Shown in pieces: positions 16,237 to 25,518 of a stretch of DNA of 64,000 nucleotides. Source of the DNA: Cryobacterium sp. SO1 (GTDB taxonomy: Bacteria; Actinomycetota; Actinomycetes; Actinomycetales; Microbacteriaceae). The stretch lies in NCBI RefSeq assembly GCF_004210215.2, contig NZ_CP067394.1, positions 2,914,001-2,978,000 of the forward strand. Direction: 5' to 3'. The notes below the pieces were generated by a model that saw only the letters and a list, made by a program, of their open reading frames with translations, had not been told where the DNA came from and did no database searches. How positions within the stretch are numbered: the first letter of the stretch is position 1; each line of letters begins with the position of its first letter. The position numbers were made by a program, and so were the translations under genes.

Positions 16237-18483
16237 AGTGAACGAGGCCCCGAGCAGCGCACTCTCTCGTGACGACGGACCGACCAGCAGCTGGAACTCC
16301 CCCGGTTCCACCACCCGGCGCCCCGCGACATCCACGATGCTGCAGTCGGTCACGGGCAGTTCGAGCCGCACCCGCACGGACTCCCCCGGCGCCACCTGCA
16401 CCTGCCGGTAGGCCTTGAGCTCCTTGTCGGCCCAGCTCACCGAGGTGACAACGTCGCGCACGTACACCTGCACCGTCTCCAGCACCGCACGGGCGCCGGT
16501 GTTCCGCACCGTCACGTGAGCGACGATCGTGCCGCCCGTCGTGAGCGCCGTCTGCTCGAGCTCGAGGTCGGCGTAGTGAACCGCACTGTAGCTGCGCCCC
16601 TCCCCGAACGCCCAGGCGGGCGACTGGGTGAGGTCGGCGTAGCGGTCGCCGTGCTGGCCGCGGATCTGGTTGTAGTACGCCGGCTGCTGGCCGACGTGCC
16701 GCACGAAGGAGATCGGCAGGCGGCCGGACGGCTCTACCTCGCCGAGGAGGATCTCGGCCAGGGCCAGGCCACCCTGCATTCCCGGGTTCGCCGTCCACAG
16801 CACGGCCGCGGCCCGCTGCACCGACGGCGGCAGCACCAGCGGTTTGGAGGCGAGCAGCACCACGACCACCGGTGTGCCCGTCGCGATCAACGCGTCGAGC
16901 AGGGCGATCTGCCCGCCGATGAGCTCGAGCGTGGCCGTAGACCGGGCCTCGCCGATGAGTTCGATCCGGTCGCCGACAACGGCGACCACGACATCCGCGT
17001 CCTGGGCCAGGGCGACGGCCTCGGCGATGAGGGCCGGATCGGGCGCGCACGGCACCATGTGCGGGTGGCGGGGCTGCCCGTCCGGGTAGGTCACTCCGGC
17101 GGGATAGGGCTCCAGGGTGAGGATGTCGGCCCCGCGGGCATGGCTGACGGTCCAGCCCGCCGGCGCGATCTGGCGGATGCCGTCGAGCACGGTCGTGATC
17201 ATCTCGCGCGGCTGCCCGTCGAGCCAGGCGACCTGACCCGACCCGCCGGCCCAGTCGCCCAGTTGGGACTGGGCGTCGTCGGCCAGGGGACCGACCACGG
17301 CGACCCGGGCCGGGCGGGCTGCGTTCAGCGGCAGCACCCCGTCGTTCTCCAGCAGCACGATCGAGCGACGGGCCGCCTCCAGGTTCAGCCGGGCGTGCGC
17401 GGCATCCCCCACGATCACGCTCAGGTCGGCGCACGGCAGCCGGGGGTTCTCGAACAGTCCGAGCTCGAACTTGAGGGTGAGGATGCGCGCCACGGCCGGG
17501 TCGAACGCGCTCGCGTCGAGCAGACCCCGGTCGACGGCGTCCAGCGCCCCCTGGTAGAACCTCGGGGTCGTCATGATCATGTCGTTGCCGGCCCGCACGG
17601 CGGCGGCGGCGGCGTGCGTGTAGTCGGGTTGCACCTTCTGCTCCCAGACCATCCGGCCCACGTTGTCCCAGTCGGTGATCAGGGTGCCGGTGTAGCCCCA
17701 CTCGCCGCGCAGAACGTCGCTGAGCAGCCAGTCGTTGATCGTGATCGGCAGGCCGTCCATGCTCTGGTAGCCGAGCATGAAGGACCGGCAGCCCGCGCGG
17801 GCCACCCGCTCGAACGGCGGCAGGAACCAGGAGCGGAGCTTCCGCCGGGAGAGGTCCGCCTCGCTGGCGTCCCGCCCGCCCTGCGTCTCCGAGTACCCGG
17901 CGAAGTGCTTGGCGGTCGCGAGGATTGCCGTCGGATCGGCCAGGCCCTCGCCCTGGTAGCCCCGCACCATCGCCGCGGCGAGCTCGCCGATGAGGAAGGG
18001 GTCTTCGCCGAAGGTCTCGCCCACCCGCCCCCAGCGCAGGTCACGAGAGATGCACAGCACGGGTGAGAAGGTCCAGTGCACACCCGTGGCCGCCACCTCG
18101 ACCGCCGTTGCCCGGGCGACCCGCTCGAGCAGGTCGGCGTCCCAGGACGCCGCCATCGCCAGCTGGGTCGGGTAGATCGTCGCGCCCTCCCAGAAGGAGT
18201 GGCCGTGGATGCAGTCCTCGGCGACGAGGAGCGGGATCCGCAGTCGCGTCAAAGCGGTCAGTTCGTTGGCCCGCAGTATCGACGCCGGGGAGGAGTGCAG
18301 GATCGATCCGGCCTGCTTGTGCAGGACGTGGTCGTCGAGGTCCTCCTGAGCATCGAGCTGGAGCATCTGCCCGACCTTCTCCTCCAGCGACATCCGCGCG
18401 AGGAGGTCGGCGACGCGGTCGGGGATCGTGAGCGCGGAGTCCTGGTACGGGAGGGAATCGGTGACGCTGATGGAGAGGGTCAT
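16225..18483 (-). CDS. Glycoside hydrolase family 3 beta-glucosidase
   Basis: 752 residues, full length for GH3. The N-terminal barrel carries TAKHFAGYSETQGGRD (190-205) and the nucleophile in GTLITDWDNV (D271); the alpha/beta sandwich (RSIVLLENDGVLPL) and a C-terminal fibronectin-III-like domain (TVRNTGARAVLETVQVYV) follow. No signal peptide, so it should hydrolyse imported beta-glucosides or similar oligosaccharides inside the cell. It is the last gene of the ABC importer operon and overlaps the preceding permease stop by four bases, which links the transporter to a sugar rather than a peptide substrate. Confidence 0.9.
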   Translation of the reverse strand: MTLSISVTDSLPYQDSALTIPDRVADLLARMSLEEKVGQMLQLDAQEDLDDHVLHKQAGSILHSSPASILRANELTALTRLRIPLLVAEDCIHGHSFWEGATIYPTQLAMAASWDADLLERVARATAVEVAATGVHWTFSPVLCISRDLRWGRVGETFGEDPFLIGELAAAMVRGYQGEGLADPTAILATAKHFAGYSETQGGRDASEADLSRRKLRSWFLPPFERVARAGCRSFMLGYQSMDGLPITINDWLLSDVLRGEWGYTGTLITDWDNVGRMVWEQKVQPDYTHAAAAAVRAGNDMIMTTPRFYQGALDAVDRGLLDASAFDPAVARILTLKFELGLFENPRLPCADLSVIVGDAAHARLNLEAARRSIVLLENDGVLPLNAARPARVAVVGPLADDAQSQLGDWAGGSGQVAWLDGQPREMITTVLDGIRQIAPAGWTVSHARGADILTLEPYPAGVTYPDGQPRHPHMVPCAPDPALIAEAVALAQDADVVVAVVGDRIELIGEARSTATLELIGGQIALLDALIATGTPVVVVLLASKPLVLPPSVQRAAAVLWTANPGMQGGLALAEILLGEVEPSGRLPISFVRHVGQQPAYYNQIRGQHGDRYADLTQSPAWAFGEGRSYSAVHYADLELEQTALTTGGTIVAHVTVRNTGARAVLETVQVYVRDVVTSVSWADKELKAYRQVQVAPGESVRVRLELPVTDCSIVDVAGRRVVEPGEFQLLVGPSSRESALLGASFTVGV

Positions 18484-19538
18484 GTCGTTTTCTTTGCCTT
18501 GCGGTGCGTGGTGGTCTCACTGGTGCGTACGACGGTCATCGTCTCGTTGATGTCCAGACCCTTCTTCTTCATGGCCCGGGCGCGCTCCCCGGCCGACCGC
18601 AGGCGCGGATTGACGTACTCGTCGATGCCGAAGTTGATCAGCGACAGCGCCACGCCGAGGATGGCGATGCAGAGCCCGGCCGGGATGTACCACCACCAGA
18701 AGTCCGGGAAGGCGCCGTTCTGCTGAGCCCAGAACAGGATCGTGCCCCAGTTGAGGTTGGTGATGGGGATCACCCCGATGAAGGCCAGGGTGGTCAGGCC
18801 CAGCACCGCCGCGGTGACGGTGCCGACGAAGCTGGACGCGATGATCGCCATCAGGTTCGGCAGCATCTCCACCAGGATGATGCGGTGCAGCGGCTCGCCG
18901 TTGGCCCGGGCGGCCTGGATGAAGTCGCGGTTGCGCAGTGACATGGTCTGCGCGCGCAGCACCCGTGCGCCCCAGGCCCAGCCGGTCGCGGCCAGCACGG
19001 CGGCGACGAGGATCAGCGGCGGGTTCTCGAACTGGGACGCGACGATGATGATCAACGGCAGTCCCGGGATGACGAGGAACACGTTCGTGATCGCGGACAG
19101 CGACTCGCTGCGCCAGCCCCGGGTGTACCCGGCGACGACACCCATCAGCACGGCGATCGCCGTGCCGATGATCCCGGCCAGGAATCCGACGATGAGCACG
19201 CCGCGGGTGCCGTAGATGATCTGGCTGAGGATGTCCTCTCCCATGTGCGTCGTGCCGAGCAGGTGGGTCCACGACGGCGCCTGCCGCAGCGCCGTGAAGT
19301 CCTTCTCGAGCGCGCCGTAGGGGGCGAGGACGTCGCCGAGGAGCGCGACCGCGACGAAAACGCCCAGGATGACGAGTCCGGTCAGCGACTTCGGGTTGCG
19401 GAACATCGCGAACGACGACGCCAGCTGCGACAGGAACGTCTTCTCCCTGGGCGGGTCGCTCCGTCCGGGAGCGATCAGGAGGGCGGTCTCGGGGCTGCCG
19501 GGGCTGGCCGGTCCGGTGAGGTTAAGTGGGATTGTCAT
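18480..19538 (-). CDS. ABC transporter permease, Opp/Dpp-C type
   Basis: 352 residues with an N-terminal cytoplasmic part and six membrane helices. The binding-protein-dependent permease motif lies in QAARANGEPLHRIILVEMLP, the EAA loop that contacts the ATPases. OppC-type permeases pair with OppB-type ones; here the linked GH3 enzyme implies an oligosaccharide substrate. The C-terminal tail after the last helix is unusually long and basic (KKKGLDINETMTVV). Confidence 0.85.
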   Translation of the reverse strand: MTIPLNLTGPASPGSPETALLIAPGRSDPPREKTFLSQLASSFAMFRNPKSLTGLVILGVFVAVALLGDVLAPYGALEKDFTALRQAPSWTHLLGTTHMGEDILSQIIYGTRGVLIVGFLAGIIGTAIAVLMGVVAGYTRGWRSESLSAITNVFLVIPGLPLIIIVASQFENPPLILVAAVLAATGWAWGARVLRAQTMSLRNRDFIQAARANGEPLHRIILVEMLPNLMAIIASSFVGTVTAAVLGLTTLAFIGVIPITNLNWGTILFWAQQNGAFPDFWWWYIPAGLCIAILGVALSLINFGIDEYVNPRLRSAGERARAMKKKGLDINETMTVVRTSETTTHRKAKKTT

Positions 19539-19539
19539 C

Positions 19540-20535
19540 TCAGGCCTCCGTCTGACGTGTGCGGGGATCGAGGATGGCGTACGCGGCGTCGGCGAGGATG
19601 TTCGCGCACAGCACCGCCATCGTGATGATGAGGAACACGCCCTGCATCAGCGGGTAGTCCTTCGCGGTGGTCGCGTCCAGCAGCAGCTTGCCGATGCCGG
19701 GATAGGAGAACACCATCTCCATCACGATGGTGCCGCCCACGATGAAGCCGATCGACAGCGCGAAGCTGGAGAGCTGCGGCAGCATCGCGTTGCGGGCGGC
19801 GTAGTTCCAGAGCACCCGACGGTTGGGCAGGCCCTTGGCCTGCGCCACGGTGATGTAGTCCTCGTCGAGCACGGTGAGCATCATGTTGCGCATGCCGAGG
19901 ATCCAGCCGCCGAGCGAGGCGATCACGATCGTGATCGCGGGGAGGGCGCCGTGGGCGATCACCTGACCGATGAAGTCGGCGGTGAACGCGGGCGAGGAGC
20001 CCTTGTCGTAGGCGTGGGAGGCGGGGAACCAGCCCAGGGTGGAGGAGAAGACGGCGATGGCGATCAGTCCGAGCCAGAAGTACGGCACGGTGCTGAAGAA
20101 GGTGGAGATCGGCACAATCACGTCGGCCTTGCTGCCGCGACGCCAGCCGATCAGGGCGCCGGTGGCGGTGCCGAGCAGGAACGACACGATGGTGGCGATG
20201 CCGACCAGGCCGAGGGTCCACGGCAGCGCCGAGGAGATGACCTCGCCCACCGGGGCGAGCCCGTTGGAGAAGGAGCGGCCGAGGTCACCGCTGAACAGGA
20301 GCTGCCAGTAATCGGTGTACTGCTCCCAGACCGTGCTGTCCTGGTCGAGACCGAAGAGGATGCGCAGGGAGCGTTCGGCCTCGGGGGTGATCTGGCCGGC
20401 GTTTCGCTGCATGTAGGCGGTGACGGGGTCTCCGGCCATCATGCGGGGCAGGAAGAAGTTGATGGTGATCGCCGCGAACGCCGTGAACAGGTAGAACGCG
20501 GAACGGCTGGCGATGAAACGCACCGGGATCTTCAT
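19540..20535 (-). CDS. ABC transporter permease, Opp/Dpp-B type
   Basis: 331 residues, six helices, beginning with a first helix of the OppB type (FYLFTAFAAITINFFLPRMM). The EAA loop reads VAQAKGLPNRRVLWNYAARN. Its start overlaps the upstream ATPase stop by ATGA and its stop lies one base from the next permease start, so the two permeases are made together. Confidence 0.88.
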   Translation of the reverse strand: MKIPVRFIASRSAFYLFTAFAAITINFFLPRMMAGDPVTAYMQRNAGQITPEAERSLRILFGLDQDSTVWEQYTDYWQLLFSGDLGRSFSNGLAPVGEVISSALPWTLGLVGIATIVSFLLGTATGALIGWRRGSKADVIVPISTFFSTVPYFWLGLIAIAVFSSTLGWFPASHAYDKGSSPAFTADFIGQVIAHGALPAITIVIASLGGWILGMRNMMLTVLDEDYITVAQAKGLPNRRVLWNYAARNAMLPQLSSFALSIGFIVGGTIVMEMVFSYPGIGKLLLDATTAKDYPLMQGVFLIITMAVLCANILADAAYAILDPRTRQTEA

Positions 20536-21344
20536 GCGACACCTCCCTCGGGTCGGGTCGCTGCGGCCGCGAAGTGCTTCTCCGGGTCGGGTGAGGCCGC
20601 GCGGAGTTCCCGGGTGTATTCATGCTGGGGGTTGAGAATGACGTCGTCGGCGGGGCCGTGTTCGACCACGCGGCCGTGGTGCAGCACCATGATCTGGTCG
20701 CTGAAGTGCCGCGCGGTGGCGAGGTCGTGGGTGATGTACAGCACGCCAAGGCCTTCCTCACGCTGCAGATCGGCGAGCAGGTTCAGCACACCGAGGCGAA
20801 TCGACACGTCGAGCATCGACACCGGCTCATCGGCGACGAGGAGCGCCGGCCGGGAGGCCAGCGCCCGGGCGATGGCGACGCGTTGGCGTTGTCCGCCGGA
20901 GAGCTCGTGCGGTCGCCGGTCGATGACCGCGCCCGGGTCCAAACGCACCCTCTCCAGCAGACGCCGCACTTCGGCCTCGGTGTCGGCCGGGGGCACGACG
21001 TTGTCCAGCCGCAGCGGTCGCTCGAGGTGGTACCGAATGGAGTGGTACGGGTTGAGCGAGGCGAACGGGTCCTGGAAGATCATCCGCAGAGTCTGGCGGT
21101 AGCGGCGCAGGCCCTTGCCGTGGCGTGGAATGGGCTGGCCGTTCAGCAGCACCTGCCCGCTGGTGGGGGTCTCCAGCTGGGTGAGGATCTTGGCGATGGT
21201 GGACTTGCCGCTGCCGGACTGGCCGACCAGGGCGATGGTCTCGCGGTCGTGCAGGGTGAAGCTCACGTCGTCGAGGGCGAGCATCGACGAGGCGCCGCGC
21301 ACCCGGTACCGTTTGGACACGTTGACAAACTCGAGCGTGGTCAT
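20532..21344 (-). CDS. ABC transporter ATPase, Opp/Dpp-F type
   Basis: 270 residues with Walker A GQSGSGKST, Q-loop QDPFASLNPYHS, signature ELSGGQRQRVAIARAL, and Walker B LLVADEPVSMLDVS. The sequence around the Q-loop is typical of OppF/DppF subunits that pair with an OppD subunit. Overlaps both neighbours by four bases (ATGA). Confidence 0.9.
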   Translation of the reverse strand: MTTLEFVNVSKRYRVRGASSMLALDDVSFTLHDRETIALVGQSGSGKSTIAKILTQLETPTSGQVLLNGQPIPRHGKGLRRYRQTLRMIFQDPFASLNPYHSIRYHLERPLRLDNVVPPADTEAEVRRLLERVRLDPGAVIDRRPHELSGGQRQRVAIARALASRPALLVADEPVSMLDVSIRLGVLNLLADLQREEGLGVLYITHDLATARHFSDQIMVLHHGRVVEHGPADDVILNPQHEYTRELRAASPDPEKHFAAAATRPEGGVA

Positions 21345-22165
21345 CGGACCAGCACTCCCCTCTCGCCGGTGAGGCGGGGAAACGACGCCAGCAGCGTCTT
21401 GGTGTACTCGTGTTGCGGGTGCTCCCAGAGCTCGCGCGCCGGGGCGAGTTCGATGATTTCGCCGTCACGCATCACCGCGATCCGGTCGCTGATTTCCAGC
21501 AGCAGCGGCAGGTCGTGGGTGATGAAGATCACTGAGAAGCCGAATTCGTGGCGCAGCTGGGAGATCTGGCGCAGGATCTCGCGCTGCACCAGCACGTCCA
21601 GGGCCGTGGTCGGTTCGTCCATCACCATCAGCTGTGGGCGCAGCGCCAGCGCCATGGCGATCATCACGCGCTGCCGCATGCCGCCGGAGAGTTCGTGCGG
21701 GTAGGAGCGGATGCGGTCCTTACCGACGGCGACGAGCTCGAGGAGCTCCTCGCAGGCGGCGCGGCGCTCGCGCCGGCTCAGGTCGGGACGGTGCACCCGG
21801 AACACGTCGTCGAGTTGGGCGCCGATCGTGGTGACGGGGTTGAGAGCGTTCATGGCCCCCTGGAACACCATCGAGATCTTGTCCCAGCGGAAGCGTCGCA
21901 TCTCTTCGATGTCGAGGGCGTTGACGTCGATGTCGACACCGGAGGCATCGTGGAAGGTAACACTGCCGCCGGTGATCACCGCGGGTGCACGGAGCAGGCG
22001 CTGCAGGCCGTAGGCGAGCGTGGTCTTGCCGCATCCGCTCTCGCCGGCGAGCCCGAGGATCTCGCCGCGTTGCAGTTGGAGGGTGACGTTCTTGACCGCC
22101 TCGACGGGCGGATCGACGTCGTACACGATGGAGAAGTCGTGCACGGTGAGGAGGGGCTCTGACAT
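21341..22165 (-). CDS. ABC transporter ATPase, Opp/Dpp-D type
   Basis: 274 residues with Walker A GESGCGKTT, Q-loop QGAMNALNPVTTIG, signature ELSGGMRQRVMIAMAL and Walker B LMVMDEPTTALDV. Compared with many OppD proteins the C-terminal Fe-S/oligopeptide extension is short. It starts after a strong hairpin that separates it from the binding-protein gene. Confidence 0.9.
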   Translation of the reverse strand: MSEPLLTVHDFSIVYDVDPPVEAVKNVTLQLQRGEILGLAGESGCGKTTLAYGLQRLLRAPAVITGGSVTFHDASGVDIDVNALDIEEMRRFRWDKISMVFQGAMNALNPVTTIGAQLDDVFRVHRPDLSRRERRAACEELLELVAVGKDRIRSYPHELSGGMRQRVMIAMALALRPQLMVMDEPTTALDVLVQREILRQISQLRHEFGFSVIFITHDLPLLLEISDRIAVMRDGEIIELAPARELWEHPQHEYTKTLLASFPRLTGERGVLVR

Positions 22166-22193
22166 GGGTTTCGTCGCTTTCGTGAAGGTCGGC

Positions 22194-22231
22194 GAAGGAG
22201 GGGCGGATGCGATAGCGTCCGCCCCTCCTTC
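22194..22231 (-). terminator. Intercistronic hairpin after the binding-protein gene
   Basis: GAAGGAGGGGCGGA and its exact complement form a perfect 14-bp stem with a 10-base loop in the 74-base gap between the binding-protein stop and the ATPase start. There is no T tract, so it more likely stabilises the upstream message or partly attenuates, giving more binding protein than membrane subunits. Confidence 0.65.
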
Positions 22232-22239
22232 GATTCGAG

Positions 22240-23895
22240 CTACTCGGCCGGTGTCAGCTTGGTGAGGATCAGCGGGACGGTGACCTGCAGGGGGTCAGCC
22301 GTGGCGTACTGGTCGTCCTCGTTGGGCCAGCCCACGTAGTTGCGGGTGTTGTACTCGCCCAGCACCGGGTGGGTGCCGACCGGGATCACCGGAACGTCAT
22401 CGACGAAGATGCTCTGCACTTCTTCGAGGGCCGCGGTGCGCTCCTCATCGGTGGCCGCGGTGGCGTAGGTGTTCAGCAGCTCGGTGGCACGCGGGTTCTC
22501 GTAGCGACCGAAGTTGTAGTCCACCTCTTCGCCCGTCAGCAACCAGCGACCGTCCATCGTGTCGGAGTAGAGGTCGTACGGCGTGGTGCCGCTGTCGGTC
22601 CAGTGCATGATGGCGTCGAAGTTGCCGGTGCGCTTGTTGGCCCACCAGGTGTCGACGTCCGGCGTGTTCACCTTCGCGTCGGCGCCGAGGGTCTTCGTGA
22701 CCTGGTCGGCGATGAGGCTGATGCCGGTGACGTAGTCGTTCCAGCCCTGCGGAACCTCGAGGGTGAACGAGACCGGCTCGCCGTCGGGGTCGACCAGGGC
22801 GTCATCCGCCCAGGTGTAGCCGGCGTCTTCGAGGATCGCGCGAGCGGCGTCAACGTCGGTCGAGAGCTCCTCGCCCTCGTACTGGGGAGCGATGTACTGC
22901 TCGCCCACCGGGGTCGGCAGACCGGTCACCGAGGACAGCTCGGGGCCGGCCTTCTCACGGGCGATCTCGGTGTGTGCCGTACGGTCGATGACGGTGTTGA
23001 CCGCCTGGCGGAAGGCGACGTTGTTGAACGGCTTCTTCTGGTGGTTGACGAACAAGACGTCCGGCGCCATCACGTTGGCCGCCCAGAACACGTTGTGGTC
23101 GGGGTCCTTGTCCACGAATGCGCTCTGCACGTTGGGGATGAAGGCCTGCGCCCAGTCGGCGTCGCCGTTGGCGAGGGCCGTGGTCAGCGCCGTGTTGTCG
23201 TTGTACGAGACGTAGTACAGGGTCGGCACGGCGAGGTCGCCGCCCCAGTAGTCGTCACGGGCCTGCATCGTGACCGACTGGCTGCTGAAGCTGTCCAGCG
23301 TGTACGGGCCGGTGCCGACGGGCTCGGGGTTGACTTCCGTGCTCGGGTCGGCGATGTCGGCCCAGACGTGCTCCGGGACCATCGGGATGTGCAGCACCTG
23401 CGCCTGCTTGACGAACTTGGATTCGGCGAAGGTGAGGACGACGTTCTCGCCGTCCTTGACCACGTCGGTCAGCTGCAGGTTGCCCGTGTCGAGCGCGGGA
23501 GTGTTTTTGATCAGGTTGAAGGAGAACACGATGTCGTCCGCGGTGAAGTCCTCACCGTCGTTCCAGGTCACGCCGGTGCGCGGGGTGACGGTGAGCTGGG
23601 TGTAGTCGGCGTTCCATTCGACTTTCTCGGCCAGCCAGGGGGTGGTCTCGTTCTTGCCGACGGCGTTGACCATGGCGAGGGGTTCGAAGACGACGTTCTT
23701 GTAGCCGAGCTTGTTCGCGGACGAATCCCCGACCCAGGGGTTGTTCGACTCCGTGGTGATCGCTCCGTCAGGCTTGGCGATGGTGATGGACGCCCCGCCC
23801 TCAGGCTGCGAGGTGGGTGCGGCGCCTCCGGTGCAACCGGTGAGTGCGAGAGCCGCCACCAGTCCAGCGCCGATAAAGGTTGATCTAAGCCTCAT
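22240..23895 (-). CDS. ABC transporter substrate-binding lipoprotein (SBP family 5)
   Basis: 551 residues from ATG 23895. A short signal peptide ends in the lipobox LALTGC, then the SBP_bac_5 fold begins: LAEKVEWNADYTQLTVTPR, GVTWNDGEDFTADDIVFSFN and KKPFNNVAFRQAVNTVIDR. It should be anchored outside the membrane and deliver substrate to the Opp-type permeases. First gene of the operon; the longer frame from 24003 would cross the operators and is not used. Confidence 0.9.
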   Translation of the reverse strand: MRLRSTFIGAGLVAALALTGCTGGAAPTSQPEGGASITIAKPDGAITTESNNPWVGDSSANKLGYKNVVFEPLAMVNAVGKNETTPWLAEKVEWNADYTQLTVTPRTGVTWNDGEDFTADDIVFSFNLIKNTPALDTGNLQLTDVVKDGENVVLTFAESKFVKQAQVLHIPMVPEHVWADIADPSTEVNPEPVGTGPYTLDSFSSQSVTMQARDDYWGGDLAVPTLYYVSYNDNTALTTALANGDADWAQAFIPNVQSAFVDKDPDHNVFWAANVMAPDVLFVNHQKKPFNNVAFRQAVNTVIDRTAHTEIAREKAGPELSSVTGLPTPVGEQYIAPQYEGEELSTDVDAARAILEDAGYTWADDALVDPDGEPVSFTLEVPQGWNDYVTGISLIADQVTKTLGADAKVNTPDVDTWWANKRTGNFDAIMHWTDSGTTPYDLYSDTMDGRWLLTGEEVDYNFGRYENPRATELLNTYATAATDEERTAALEEVQSIFVDDVPVIPVGTHPVLGEYNTRNYVGWPNEDDQYATADPLQVTVPLILTKLTPAE

Positions 23896-23946
23896 TGCTT
23901 CTCCTTTTGTGATGCAGCACCGTCTTTGGTGCGCCCTACGAGTTAT

Positions 23947-23995
23947 CTTACTGGCTGGTAAGTAACTTGATGGCACGTTACCAATTGGTTGGTAA
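23947..23995. promoter_or_regulatory. Two TetR operators in the divergent promoter region
   Basis: CTTACTGGCTGGTAAG at 23947-23962 and TTACCAATTGGTTGGTAA at 23978-23995 share the half-site TTACC(A)/(T)GGTAA. They lie between the importer operon and the TetR gene and would allow one repressor to silence both. Confidence 0.7.
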
Positions 23996-24044
23996 TATGA
24001 CAAGTAACGATTCAGACCTCATCGTCGCCGCTGAAGGGGGCACC

Positions 24045-24695
24045 GTGACACAGGAAGCCCCGAGCCCGGCGCCCCGCACCAGGCCCGCGACGCAGCGCAA
24101 GCGCCGAGAGATCCTCGACGCCGCCATCGGCATCTTCGGCAACAAGGGCTACGCGAACGGCACCCTCGCCGACATCGCCGAGCAGGTGGACATCACCCAC
24201 GCCGGGGTGCTTCACCACTTCGGGTCGAAGCAGAACCTCCTGCTCGAAATGCTCAGCTACCGCGACGAGACCGACGTCGCCGATCTCGACAAGCAGCACA
24301 TCCCGGATGGGCCGGAACTGTTCCTGCACCTGGTGCGGACGGCCCTCGTGAACTCGCGCCGCGCCGGTGTCGTGCAGACCTACACCGTACTCTCGGCCGA
24401 GTCCGTCACGGACGACCACCCGGCACGCCCGTTCTTCGAGAACCGGTACTCCACTCTGCGGGCCGTGGTCACGGATGCCTTCCGCGTGCTGTGCAAACAG
24501 GAGGGCGTCACCGAGCCCGCGACGATCGCCGCCGCCTCGGCGAGCATCCTCGCGGTGATGGACGGCTTGCAGCTGCAATGGCTCCTGCACCCGCAGGAGA
24601 TCGAACTCGCCGAGGCCAGCGAGTTCGCCATCCGGGCGATCGTCAACGCCGTGCTGCGCCCCGGGCCGGAGCTCTCCGACTACTCCCGAACCTGA
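24045..24695 (+). CDS. TetR-family repressor of the oligosaccharide importer operon
   Basis: 216 residues from GTG 24045, chosen because AAGGGGG lies five bases upstream; ATG 23997 is an in-frame alternative that would start next to operator 2. The DNA-binding domain reads RREILDAAIGIFGNKGYANG and LADIAEQVDITHAGVLHHFG. The C-terminal domain is all-helical. Divergent from the importer genes with two operators between, it most likely responds to the imported sugar. Confidence 0.88.
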   Translation: MTQEAPSPAPRTRPATQRKRREILDAAIGIFGNKGYANGTLADIAEQVDITHAGVLHHFGSKQNLLLEMLSYRDETDVADLDKQHIPDGPELFLHLVRTALVNSRRAGVVQTYTVLSAESVTDDHPARPFFENRYSTLRAVVTDAFRVLCKQEGVTEPATIAAASASILAVMDGLQLQWLLHPQEIELAEASEFAIRAIVNAVLRPGPELSDYSRT

Positions 24696-24750
24696 GGCGC
24701 TGGCCCGGCAGCGTGACGGCTTGGAGGCACCCCGGCGGCTCCTCCTTCGC

Positions 24751-25445
24751 TCAGCCCCGCTTGTGCACCGGTCTGGCGTTCGCCGGGGGCTCTCCGACCT
24801 CCTGGATGGTGTGGCCGGTGCAGGCCGCCTTGGTTACGCTGGCGCGCTCGATGCGCGACACGGTGAACCACCGCATGGCATCGCGCAGTCGGCACCACCC
24901 GACCAGGTACCACTGGCCGCTCGTGGAGGCGAACAGCACGGGTTCGACGTCGCGCGTGGTCGTGGTCCCGTCTCCCGATGTGTAGCGCAGACGGAGGACC
25001 CGCTGCTCGGCCATCGCCTCCTCCAACGCAGATCTGGTTGCTCTGGACGAGGAGGGCGGCGCGTTGACCCAGACGCGGCGGGCCAAAGCGTCTGCTCGTG
25101 CTCGGGTTCGTGGATCCAGGACGTCCAGGATCTTCTGCACACCGGCGGCGGCCAGATCGGCGTAGGGGGCATCGGACGCAGCGGAGACGGCTGCCAGGAG
25201 CGCCACGGCCTGCGCCGGGGACAGACTGACTGGCGGCAGCGACGCGCCCACGGCCATCCCGTAGCCACCGCCCGGACCTGGGCGGGACCAGAGCGGCGCG
25301 CCGCTGCTCTCGAGCGCAGCGAGGTCTCTCTTGACGGTGCGCACCGACACTTCTAACTCTCTCGCCAGCCGCTCGGCGGAGCACCCCTTGAGCCGTTGCG
25401 GCGTAGCATCTCGGACAACGCATGGAGTCGTTCTGTGCGCTTCAC
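24751..25445 (-). pseudogene. WYL-domain (YafY-type) regulator with N-terminal frameshift
   Basis: From GTG 25445 the frame reads RTERLHALSEMLRRNGSRG, the first helix of a YafY-type HTH, but then stops. The HTH continues in a different frame: CSAERLARELEVSVRTVKRD, which requires one missing base near 25381-25390 in a run of four Cs. The remainder holds the WYL domain (VLRLRYTSGDGTTTTRDVEP, WYLVGWCRLRDAMRWF) and is open to 24751. Such regulators bind ligands through WYL and usually control the divergent gene, here an alpha/beta hydrolase. The frameshift may be real or a sequencing error. Confidence 0.75.
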
Positions 25446-25518
25446 CGTTCAGCTCTCAGCAAATTCATGACACAAATAGTGACACACACCTGCCCGTAGC
25501 GCCTACGAAGGTAGTGAC

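Noticed and set aside
19369..21102. 577-codon plus-strand open frame
   Set aside because: Antisense to the permease and ATPase genes, which have complete family motifs.
22369..23883. 504-codon plus-strand open frame
   Set aside because: Antisense to the substrate-binding lipoprotein gene.
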